From positions 1,769,121 to 1,833,120 of the forward strand of contig ML213503.1 in assembly GCA_004369045.1 (NCBI GenBank): DNA of 64,000 nucleotides. The letters run 5' to 3'. The stretch is from Heliocybe sulcata. Lineage: Eukaryota > Basidiomycota > Agaricomycetes > Gloeophyllales > Gloeophyllaceae. Within the stretch, counting starts at the first letter, position 1. Each line of letters opens with the position of its first letter. The notes under the pieces were generated by a model, which worked only from the letters and a program-made list of their open reading frames with translations, made no database searches and had not been told where the DNA came from. The translations under genes and the position numbers were made by a program. Shown one piece after another: positions 55,625 through 64,000 of the stretch.

Positions 55625-58246
55625 CTATTCTTCGCCATCTCGAATGGGTTCGTAGGACGCCCTATTGTCTGACTGACCAATAAGGCGGCTTACCCATCCG
55701 CGCCTCGGCCCTGGCGATCGTTTTGGTCGAGTAGGGCTGATGGATTGATGATTCGTCGGCAAGATGCTGTTGACTAAGGAGGCGCGCTCAGACTCGTTGT
55801 CCAATGCTTCTTCTAATTCCTCTGTAATGGGGCTTAGGACAACGGCGCGCCCGAAGACAGCATGGACTCCTTACCTTCGCCGAATACAGCATCCATTTCT
55901 TCCAACGGCACGCCTCTTGTCTCGGGATACACTTCACAAAAATCAGCCTAAAATGGACGAACGGGCAAAAGCAGCACTTACGGAAGTAAACTGATACAAT
56001 ATGTGAGATTCAAGCGAGCTCGCAACCTAACATAGTGGACTTACCAACAACGAAGCTGCAAGCGCAGAACATGCCATGCATCGGGTACAGTCGCCATTCA
56101 ATAAGCTCCTGCAAGATAGGAGTTGCCTCGCCAACAAGGAAGTTGAAAGCCCAGTTCGTTGCGGTCGACAGGGAGACACCCTTCGCTCGCACTGTCAAAG
56201 GCATGATCTACACGAGACTCTATATGAGGCTTCCATGTGACGCAGCGGGAACAGTCATCGTACCTCCGGAGGGTACAGCCATGGCAGGGGACCCCAACTG
56301 TTGCACGCCAGTCAGCACATATTTAGTCAACTGTGTGAAGGGAAGTCTGACCTGTAGCCGAACGATGCATTATAGATGATGACGCATACAACAACAGCTC
56401 TCGGTGTCTCCGGGACATCAATGTACATCCACCAACCAGTGGCTGCCAATGAGATGCCAGTCTACATGCGAAGTCGATCAGGATTCGGTGCCAGCCGCCG
56501 CATCATGGAAATGAAGTACTTACGAGCACGGCACCGGATAGCAGGATAGGTCGCCTTCCCCAGCGGTCAACCAACCACCAACTAGTCAGGATCATGAGTT
56601 CCACTTCATATTATGAAGAAAGTGACGTGGCCCCACGTAGGAACGGTGCTAGCAATATAGAAGATAGAGTTTATTCCAGTCATTAATATGGCATCGCGTC
56701 CCAGCCAACCGGCCTCTGTATGCATGAGCGGATATCAGGGTTGGGACAGCAGACAGAAAGGGATCAAAGACCTTCGAATACTCTCGCTAGAAAGCAGACA
56801 CCGCCCTGTTAGACACAGCACCAACACAAAGGCAGTAGTAGACTTACGAGCATAATACGAGATAACTTAGGAAGAAAGGTTAGCCAGACGTAGTTCGCCA
56901 AACCGCACGACATACCGTTGATCCCGTTCTGTGTCCAGATATGTTTCAGCGTCGAACAAAACACCGTGAAGGGCAGCCTACCAGTTGTGCAAATGCCTGG
57001 GATGACATAGCTAGCAACACGCGGCGTTTATACTTCTTCCACATTACAGCATACGAGCGAGCCTCGCCGGATTCGCGCTGTTTCAAATATTGAGCGGACT
57101 CGCAGCAGTGATAAGACTATGGACTGTACCTCCTGAATGACTCTGTCTTTAATCTCCTGGTACTCGGCTTTCGCTATAACGTCCTCAGGATCTCCTCCGT
57201 GCAAGTCGACCAGAACACGCATGCCCTCGGCATCCCGGTCGACATCAATTAACCAACTTGATAGAGGTGTGTCAGGTAATCGGCGCACTGTACAGCGTCC
57301 GTACGTACCGCGGACTTTCAGGCATGACGAGAGAGCCAGCAGCAAGGATGGCCCCTATGATGCATTGGATGAACAGAGGGATACGCCATGACATGTCGGA
57401 ATCAATGAAGGAGCAGAAGTAATCGACCCACTGCCAGCCCATTAGCGCCCGGTAGAATCAGTTTGAGGAGTGGTTTACTCACAACCGACGACGCATAACC
57501 GAAGATGTTCCCTGTGAATTCCATACAAGCAAGGGCTCCACGCTGCGCACGATAATGAGCCTTAGCACTGAGTTGCCTGACGGTAGATTACTCACATGAT
57601 TTGGAGGGGATATTTCACTCTGATAAATAGGGACGATGGTTCTGGGATACATTTTGAGCCACCGGAGCGATGGTGTGCAGCGACCCTAACTCACGATAGC
57701 AGGCCAACACCGAAACCACTTATAACGCGTCCGAGAACCATCGTTTTGAAGCCAAGCGTGAAAGTTTGCACCGCTCCGCCAACAGTGAATATAACGGCAC
57801 CGATGAAGAGCGTGCCTCTGCGACCAATCATATCGCCCACTCTACCCGCAGCGAGCGATGTTACTTGTCGCGATACGCGTTAGAGAGGCTCAGAAACATA
57901 GCAAAGCGATGGCCGTACTGAATGCGCCAACTTCGAGAACAGCAACCATGGTTCCTAATGATATAGCATCCGGGGAATTGAAGAACTTGCGGAAGTGGGG
58001 TCCAGTGATAACACCAGACATAACGCTGGCGGGAACATATGGATTTCTACACTCGTAAGTCTGGACGGCGACGACATACCCTTGATCATATCCAAACTTT
58101 ACATACAGGCATGAGCGATAGACGTCATTACTATGCGTTTCGACTCTCACCAGGAACACACCCAAGCTAGCGAATACTGAGATGGCATAGAGCAGAGGCT
58201 GCCCTACCAGCCTGTGCCGACTTCCTGGGGCCGCTGCCTCGACCAT
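55625..58246 (-). CDS. MFS sugar transporter (STL/HXT-like)
   Basis: Many short exons run from MVEAAAPGSRHRLVGQPLLY (58246) to SYEPIRDGEE and TAG at 55625. The first helix (LLYAISVFASLGVFL) is followed by the signature FGYDQGVMSGVITGPHF, RVGDMIGRRGTLFIGA between helices 2 and 3, VLGRVISGFGVGLLS, the central-loop segment GMRVLVDLHGGDPEDVIAKA, then PLTVRAKGVSLSTATNWAFN and YPETRGVPLEEMDAVFGE, all classic hexose-transporter motifs. It is a 12-helix plasma-membrane permease; the substrate sugar cannot be read from sequence. A 17-nt microexon (58080-58096) encodes FGYDQG. The C-terminal tail after FGE is a spliced, charged cytosolic region. It is divergent from the Mim2-like gene with about 144 bp between starts. 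Confidence 0.9.
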
Positions 58247-58390
58247 TCTGCATTGATGACCGGCGACGTAGAGGTGAACGGGTATGTTGTATCAGATGAA
58301 GGCGTGTTTACGGATGCTCGCCGACGGAACGGTCTGCACGTGGGCCGTGAGCCGGTCTTCCTCGGACCTCTACCGTCATTATTATCGCCC

Positions 58391-58717
58391 ATGCCCGCCT
58401 CCGTCGCGTCTCTTGACTCTATCTCTCCAGCGTCAGATGATGCCTACGACTCCGACGAGGAGTACCGCCTAGCAGTAGAACAGGAATTCCAAGAAAGCCT
58501 CCAACAATTACAGCTAATTCTGTCGGTCATTCTGCTCCCTTACCTCGGGAAGTGGTTAGGCAGACGGTGGAGTCACTGGGGTAAATATCCAGGCGCTGTC
58601 TGTTGTTTATCTCTTCTGATATCGAATATTTCATCAGCATATGCAAGGTATCTCAGACTCGGCTTAGGAAAGGCGTTCCTTTTTGGCGAGAAGCATCTAT
58701 CGACCGTCTATGCATAG
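58391..58717 (+). CDS. MIM2: Mim2-like mitochondrial outer-membrane import protein
   Basis: Two exons (58391-58580 and 58638-58717) encode 89 residues, almost exactly the size of yeast Mim2 (87). The N-terminal third is acidic (SPASDDAYDSDEEYRLAVEQ), followed by ESLQQLQLILSVILLPYLGK, a single membrane helix, then WLGRRWSHW and, after the 57-nt intron, AYARYLRLGLGKAFLFGE. That order, acidic cytosolic part, one helix with Gly-Lys-Trp-Leu-Gly-Arg exit and a basic aromatic tail, is what the family shows. Mim2 works with Mim1 to insert single- and multi-span proteins into the outer membrane. An in-frame ATG at 58256 would leave only 9 bp to the divergent transporter start, so 58391 is preferred. 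The intron is stopless and in frame. Confidence 0.6.
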   Translation: MPASVASLDSISPASDDAYDSDEEYRLAVEQEFQESLQQLQLILSVILLPYLGKWLGRRWSHWGKYPGAVCCLSLLISNISSAYARYLRLGLGKAFLFGEKHLSTVYA

Positions 58718-58730
58718 CAAGCGCTACAAG

Positions 58731-61022
58731 TCAAACAGGTCTGCGTCTGCTATCCCCGCTCTGTCTTGGGCCGTTGTAAACTATACGTATCAGGTTCAAC
58801 AGACCGCCAGTCGGGATGAATCCTTTCCGCCTCATCTGATTCACTATTTCCTGTGCGGCACCCCAATCGCCCCTTCGAATGAGCCCCGAGAGGATGATCC
58901 ACCACGTATTGTAGTCTTTCTCCACTTTGTGCCGGTCCATGTCAGCATAGTATGCGAGGGCTTGCCGCAGACCCTCAGGTCGTGGATTCTGTAAACATGC
59001 CTTCAGGAGAATGTGGTATGTGACACGATTGGGCTTGATATTGCGCCGTTCCATGCTCTGGAGAATGTGGCTCTTGCATTCATCGCGGAGCTTGGGATCC
59101 AGCCACTCATTCCGGCACATTCCACTCAGGAAACTCGTGTAAGTAACTTCATTAGGCCAGATACCCGGGTCCTGTTGCTGCTCCATCCATCTGAGAAGGT
59201 CAAACGCCCCTTTTAACTTTGATTCATCCTTCTCTCCTACAGCGTGATCGAGGATGGCAGTGTAGGTTGCGACGTTCGGTGTGATCTTCTGCATCCGCAT
59301 GATGTTGGTGACCAGTTGCGGCCCATCTTTCCGGGAAGTCTTATACAGGGCGGAGAGTACTGTGGACCAAGTGAAAACGTCGCCCTCCAGACCCGCGTCC
59401 GTAAGCGCCTGGAACGACGACGCGAAGGACTTCATGTCTCCTTTCCGGGCATAATACTGCATAAACGTATTATATGACACCACGTCCGGCGTCGGGCCGC
59501 CAGTCTTCATCCTCTGGTAAAGATCGCGAGCCTGCTCCTCGAGACGAGCCAACAATAACCCGTGAAGGACGGTATTGTAGACCTGCAACACCTGAGACTG
59601 TTCGGCGCTCTTTGGGAAGGCGAGCATCTCGAACTCCTTGAAGCGGGCCATTGCCAGGTCGGTTTTGCGCATGTTAAAGAGGGTGGACAAGAGAGCGCGA
59701 TATGCCATGCAATCCGGTTTGATTCTCGCTTCCTTCATGGCATCCCATGTTATTAAAGTCTCATCGAGAGCTCTGATTGCTCCATAGCCGTCCAAGAGGG
59801 CGGTCCACATCTCTATGCCAGGTTTAACACCCTGCGCACGGGCGTCGTTCCACAATTTCTCTGCCAAGTCCACTCTCCGGCATTTGAGGAACCCCCCGAT
59901 GAAGGAGGTCCAAGCAGTTGTCGGCATGAGGACAGGTCGTTCTTTACTGACAGCCTCAGGAGTAGGGGCCAGCCAAGGGTTTGGCGGATAGAAGCCCGCA
60001 ACAATTTCGTTATAACGTTTCTCGAGCAGTCCCGTACGATGATCGTTGGTGATATCCTTGATCCATCTTGACAGGCTAGCAGGCTGCGAAACCAGCCTAG
60101 CCCTGTCCAGAGTAAGCATGTATTCCGCCACTTTCCGCTTTAACGCCTCATCACCATTCAGTTCCTCCAAGAAGAGAGTAACCGATGGTTGCCTGACTCG
60201 CAGGCGAAACCGCAAAGCCATGTGAAGGGCGTCGTTGAAGGAGTCTCGCATAGCGTGTGCCGTGATCGCAGCTATAAATAACTGGGTTCTGCCATAGCCA
60301 GTAGTGTTGGCCTGGCTAAGAGGAGGCTCTGCAAGGGCCTGCCAGTCTTCTGCCTCCATATCGTCCTCTAACTGCGGCTCCTTCAAGTCACGACCACTGT
60401 CCCAAAGCTCGTCGTATCTCTCATAGAGACGGAGGACAGCTTCGGGCTCATGGCACTTGATATGGAGAATCATACAATATCGCAAAGCGGTCTCCGCACC
60501 TCCAGATGCCGTCACAACGGCCATGTGCTCCACGGCTTCTCTACGTCCGACTTCCCATTCCTCTCTTTCTGACCGAGGGCAGAAGGCAACAAGCAGTCTC
60601 GAATACGCGTCGAGCTGAGCAGGGCTGAGGAATTGCAGCAAATCCTTTTCTTGCAGGGTCAACCAACCCGCCCATGCCGTGTCAAAACGCCCCTCTTGGA
60701 GTGCATTCCGTAGTTCAGATGTCACGGTATGAAAAAGATGTACTTCGTGGCCAGATGGAACCCGTGCCGATGACGATGCTAGCAGACTTATCTGAGCGCG
60801 TATCCGGTCCTTGGCTCGAGTACTGTTGCTCAAGGAAGACGAAGGGGTCGGAGGTAGAAGTTCGTCGCGGGTTAGGACCTTCTTGGTTGGGGCGGCTCCA
60901 TCGCTGGTTAAGACCGTATTGCGACGAGGGCCACTGCTAGCATTGCGATAGCCTAGGAAAGCGGGCACCAAGAAGTCGAAGAGAACAGCTGGAGCCCTGT
61001 TAGCAGCATAGCGCACGAGCAT
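58731..61022 (-). CDS. Mitochondrial pentatricopeptide-repeat protein
   Basis: A single-exon frame of 763 residues from MLVRYAANRAPAVLFDFLVP (61022); an in-frame ATG at 61145 adds 41 residues without presequence character, while the internal start gives a basic, hydrophobic mitochondrial targeting sequence. The C-terminal two thirds hold PPR units of 35 residues: AWTSFIGGFLKCRRVDLAEK, EMWTALLDGYGAIRALDETL, MAYRALLSTLFNMRKTDLAM, VVSYNTFMQYYARKGDMKSF, VFTWSTVLSALYKTSRKDGP, VATYTAILDHAVGEKDESKL, EVTYTSFLSGMCRNEW and RVTYHILLKACLQNPRPEG. The Thr-Tyr/Asn pattern at the code positions suggests RNA binding. The gene has no introns, unlike its neighbours. Its stop is 13 bp from the Mim2-like stop on the opposite strand. 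Confidence 0.85.
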   Translation of the reverse strand: MLVRYAANRAPAVLFDFLVPAFLGYRNASSGPRRNTVLTSDGAAPTKKVLTRDELLPPTPSSSLSNSTRAKDRIRAQISLLASSSARVPSGHEVHLFHTVTSELRNALQEGRFDTAWAGWLTLQEKDLLQFLSPAQLDAYSRLLVAFCPRSEREEWEVGRREAVEHMAVVTASGGAETALRYCMILHIKCHEPEAVLRLYERYDELWDSGRDLKEPQLEDDMEAEDWQALAEPPLSQANTTGYGRTQLFIAAITAHAMRDSFNDALHMALRFRLRVRQPSVTLFLEELNGDEALKRKVAEYMLTLDRARLVSQPASLSRWIKDITNDHRTGLLEKRYNEIVAGFYPPNPWLAPTPEAVSKERPVLMPTTAWTSFIGGFLKCRRVDLAEKLWNDARAQGVKPGIEMWTALLDGYGAIRALDETLITWDAMKEARIKPDCMAYRALLSTLFNMRKTDLAMARFKEFEMLAFPKSAEQSQVLQVYNTVLHGLLLARLEEQARDLYQRMKTGGPTPDVVSYNTFMQYYARKGDMKSFASSFQALTDAGLEGDVFTWSTVLSALYKTSRKDGPQLVTNIMRMQKITPNVATYTAILDHAVGEKDESKLKGAFDLLRWMEQQQDPGIWPNEVTYTSFLSGMCRNEWLDPKLRDECKSHILQSMERRNIKPNRVTYHILLKACLQNPRPEGLRQALAYYADMDRHKVEKDYNTWWIILSGLIRRGDWGAAQEIVNQMRRKGFIPTGGLLNLIRIVYNGPRQSGDSRRRPV

Positions 61023-61532
61023 ATATGAGAACAAGCTGGACTTGGAAGGTGGTAAAGCGTGGCCGGCCGTTTCCGATTCGGACGCTCGCGACGGACCGAG
61101 ATGTTCGATATACGAAAGTGATACCGAACCACATATGTAGTACATAATCTGCAGCCGTTGAGGGATACGTCTATCTCACGTCCGTGAGACATGTTGAAAA
61201 GAATGATTACAACAGACCGCGGATCGACACAAGGCGGAGGCGGACAATGCAGGTGTTGGTTTCAATATTGCTTGGGCCTAACGGGTCCACAACTCAACCA
61301 CCAGGAAGAGTAAACGAAAAGCCGGTTATTAGAGCTCAGAAAGAAGCTTGTCGATATCAATGTAATAAATATCTGGTCAACCCGAGACTGCAAAGCCACG
61401 CCCGCCTGAGGGACCATCAGGGTCCGGCAAATGCCGAACATGAGTTGCAAGGCTCTCGAAGACCGCCAGACTTGCTCGTTCCTATAGGCCTAAAGTTCCG
61501 CATCCCACTGTATTGTCAAGGCCTTGCACAAG
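61023..61532. other. Divergent intergenic region PPR/cyclophilin
   Basis: About 510 bp between the PPR start and the U-box cyclophilin start. Contains only short frames; no RNA gene or repeat recognised. It must hold both promoters. Confidence 0.5.
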
Positions 61533-63599
61533 ATGGGACACGGCAACTCTGACAAGCTCTATATCACCCATGCCGAGCACTCTGGCATGTTTGGCCAACA
61601 TACGGCCTCAATGTCAGGTTTCAAGGCGTCAGTCAGTGTATTCCGGCTTCCAATGCACCGTCTAAACTGTATTATTGTAGGAAGCCACAGACGCCTCATC
61701 CTGGGAACCTCACGCCCTTCGATTGCTGTGCATTGACGTCGCAGCCTTTCCAGAACCCCGTGTGCGCCAGGAACGCGGATGGGACGGGGAACGTCTTCGA
61801 GCTGACCAACATCATACCATGGCTAAAGTGAGTCCTGACAACCTATTCTCCTGTCAAGCAAGAACAAGCTATACTTCAGACAACATAACAACATCAATCC
61901 CATAACACAAGAGCCTTTAACACCAGCCGACCTCATTCCCCTGCACTACTCCAGGAAAGCGTCTGGCGAGATCCATGACCCCATCTCTTACAAGCCTTTC
62001 AGTGAACACTCCCACATAGTTGCAATCGCAACGACAGGGAATGTGTTCCTTGCTGACAGTGTAAAGGGAGGGAAGGACCTGGTGGAGGACGTTCCGTTCA
62101 AGAAGTGAGTTCCCTTAGTGGAAGTTTATCCAGCAAGAACTTACGCATGTGAACCAGGTCGGACGTCATCACGTTACAGAACCCTCATGGTATGCCGCCA
62201 GCGTCGATCGCAGCTCCAAGCACGTCGAGAGCGAGTACGGGGACGGAGAAAGCCAAGGCAGTAGTTCCGAAGGTGAATCCTGCATTGGCGAAGGTGAAGG
62301 AGAAGCAGCCTTGTGCGTCCTGCCGCTGTTAATTACTCCTCGCTGGACTTATGCTTAGTCTATAGGGAATGTCTCCCCGTATTCCACCGGTCTTCCTGGT
62401 GCATCGCTCACATCGACTTCCGTCGACCCGGAGACTGCTACTTCGAGGCTAGTCTGGGATGAAGTGTGTACCTGCGGCTTGTGGTTATTTTACCTGTCTG
62501 ACTGTTGTTCAGGAAGAGATCATGTTCGAAGCTATTTCGAACCCACCCAAAGGCAAGGGCAAGGAGAAGGACGTCGGCAAGCGTAGGGCCTACGTTCGGG
62601 TAGTCACGAGTCTCGGAGGCTCGCTTAATCTCGAGCTCTTCTGCGAAAAGGTATCTCAGATCCACATATGTTGTTTGCGCTTGAAGGCTCATACAATACT
62701 TCAGGCGCCAAAAACGTGTTATAACTTCCTCATGCTAGCCCGGAATGGGAAGTACAATGATAATTTGTTCCACCGGCTGATACCGAATTTTATGGTAAGC
62801 GTCGCGGTTTAGGTTGGATACCGTTCTCAGTCTATGATCACAGATTCAAACTGGTGATCCTACCGGCACTGGCGCTGGTGGAGAATCGTACTGGGGCACG
62901 CCTTTCCGGGACGAATACGATATGAAGGGCGCTGCAAAGCATGATGCTCGTGGGGTTGTAGCAATGGCCAACAAGGGACCGTCGACAAACGGGTATGTTA
63001 GCATTGACATAGTCCTTCACCGCAGTAATCCTGATATGTCTGCCACTTAGGTCCCAGTGGTATGTGACCTTTAGGGAAACGCCGCATCTGGACAAGAAGC
63101 ATACCGTTTTTGGGAAGGTAGTGGGCGGGGAGGATCTTCTTGATACCCTTGAGAAGCTGCCCGTGAAGCCTGGCACGGAGCGACCAGCCAAGCCAGTGAA
63201 GATAACCGAAGTCATCATGTTTGTAGTCCACTCTCTCATCCCTGTTTACGTGCTCACCATTTCGCTCGTAGTTATCAAGATCCCTTTGAAGAGTACAAAG
63301 AGCGGCTAGCAAAGAAGCTGGCCAAACGGGCTGAGGCAGAGTCCAACCCGGCTGCGACGAAGCCTCACGAGAAGAAGACCGGCGACCATATGAACTGGTT
63401 TGGTGTGAAGGTTGGGACGGAGAACAAGCCCACGGTGGCAGGAGAAGGAGGCGGGGTAGGGAAGTACCTCAACCTGAATGCGAACAACAAGCGACCCCTA
63501 ACCACGGCATCTCCTGCTCCCGCGGCAGCACCGGAGGCTGGGATCGGGGAGGCGAAGAAGAAGAGGAAGCTTGGGTTCGGCGATTTCGAGGGGTGGTGA
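61533..63599 (+). CDS. CYP8: U-box cyclophilin, PPIL2/Cyp60 type peptidyl-prolyl isomerase
   Basis: The protein starts [20 protein letters not shown], the family's fixed N-terminus, and after a 53-nt intron continues with the U-box: [50 protein letters not shown] and [21 protein letters not shown] Ser/Ala linker precedes the cyclophilin domain: [40 protein letters not shown] (catalytic Arg, Phe, Gln), [20 protein letters not shown] and [14 protein letters not shown]. The residue equivalent to Trp121 of CypA is His (TPHLDKKH), so weak cyclosporin binding is expected. A Lys-rich tail ends [14 protein letters not shown]. Human PPIL2 is a spliceosomal cyclophilin and ubiquitin ligase. About eight exons. 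Confidence 0.93.
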
Positions 63600-63723
63600 A
63601 AGCACTCTAAGCGTATATAGATGTAGTTGTACGATCTGCGTAATATTAGTGCTATGGTAGAGTAGTACAGTGTCCATGGATATGGATATTCTAGTCAATA
63701 TAGGCTTGCTGCGAGGAAATAAA

Positions 63724-64000
63724 TCAGGCCATGACTGGGACACGCTCCCTCTGCTCTGGCTCTTCTTCGTGTGTATTTGGAATAGGCTCTGCATAGACTG
63801 TCAGCGGAAGTTTCAATAGCAGCACTGGATATGTACCTTCTGGCGCGACAGGCACATTGACTGGGGCACTGGGAAGTTCGACAGGTGCCTGCTCGGCCTC
63901 GCGCTCTGTTGCCTGCACTCTGACATTGATGATATGCGCGATTGCAGGAGGAGATTCACTCACACTCTCGGCTTGAAGTGCTTTCAGCTCAGCCTCCACG
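63724..64000 (-). CDS. Partial C-terminal end of an unidentified protein
   Basis: Only the end of this minus-strand gene lies in the window; it continues past the right edge. The last residues read EAELKALQAESVSESPPAI, AHIINVRVQATEREAEQ, then a Pro/Val-rich stretch and HEEEPEQRERVPVMA before the stop at 63724. A 39-nt stopless interval (GTACAT...GACAG, near 63798-63836) could be a very short intron; the frame is open either way. Too little is present to assign a family. Confidence 0.4.
   Translation of the reverse strand, partial: VEAELKALQAESVSESPPAIAHIINVRVQATEREAEQAPVELPSAPVNVPVAPEGTYPVLLLKLPLTVYAEPIPNTHEEEPEQRERVPVMA

Overview
The window is nuclear DNA of a basidiomycete fungus, most likely an Agaricomycete. 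Genes are packed on both strands. Almost every gene is cut by many short introns, mostly 50-60 nt, with GTRNGT donors and YAG acceptors, and several exons are under 30 nt. The gene content is that of ordinary fungal housekeeping: a fungal Cas1-type O-acetyltransferase, Sts1/Cut8, LSm5, Mim2 and an Mrh4-type helicase. About 28 protein genes can be supported. All calls come from reading the sequence; no database search was run.

Layout. 1-2930: no supportable gene, only short open frames and a tandem duplication of about 104 bp. 2.9-9.1 kb: a RING-CH membrane E3 ligase converging on a large Nup155/Nup170 nucleoporin. 9.4-13.8 kb: a PPR-like mitochondrial protein, the proteasome tether Sts1/Cut8, and a non-coding stretch in which an intron-like interval holds a box C/D snoRNA resembling snR53. 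13.8-19.3 kb: Cas1 O-acetyltransferase and a rhomboid protease. 19.5-24 kb: a two-domain hydrolase/SnoaL-like protein, an acyl-CoA-binding ankyrin protein, mitochondrial ribosomal protein S16 and LSm5. 24.3-32.2 kb: importin alpha, a D-2-hydroxyacid dehydrogenase, proteasome subunit Rpn2 and cytochrome oxidase subunit VIa. 32.5-42 kb: the most accessory-looking part, with two paralogous GT32-type glycosyltransferases and two paralogous secreted, probably GPI-anchored, Ser/Ala-rich proteins interleaved around ribulose-phosphate 3-epimerase. 42.2-50 kb: pyruvate kinase, a CSL-type transcription factor and a hypothetical protein. 50-64 kb: a TMEM198-like membrane protein, an Mrh4-like DEAD-box helicase, a sugar transporter, a Mim2-like protein, a PPR protein, a U-box cyclophilin and the edge of one more gene.

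Three themes link the genes. Sts1, importin alpha (Srp1) and Rpn2 act together in bringing proteasomes to the nucleus and lie within 20 kb of each other, next to a nucleoporin. Six or more products serve mitochondria (mS16, Cox6a, Mrh4-like, Mim2-like, two PPR-type proteins). A surface-glycan theme runs through Cas1, the GT32 pair and the GPI-type proteins. The most unusual observations are the intronic snoRNA, a start codon split by an intron, several 13-23 nt microexons that encode catalytic or signature motifs, and the interleaved paralogue pairs. No intact mobile element, viral fossil, CRISPR array, tRNA or rRNA gene was found.
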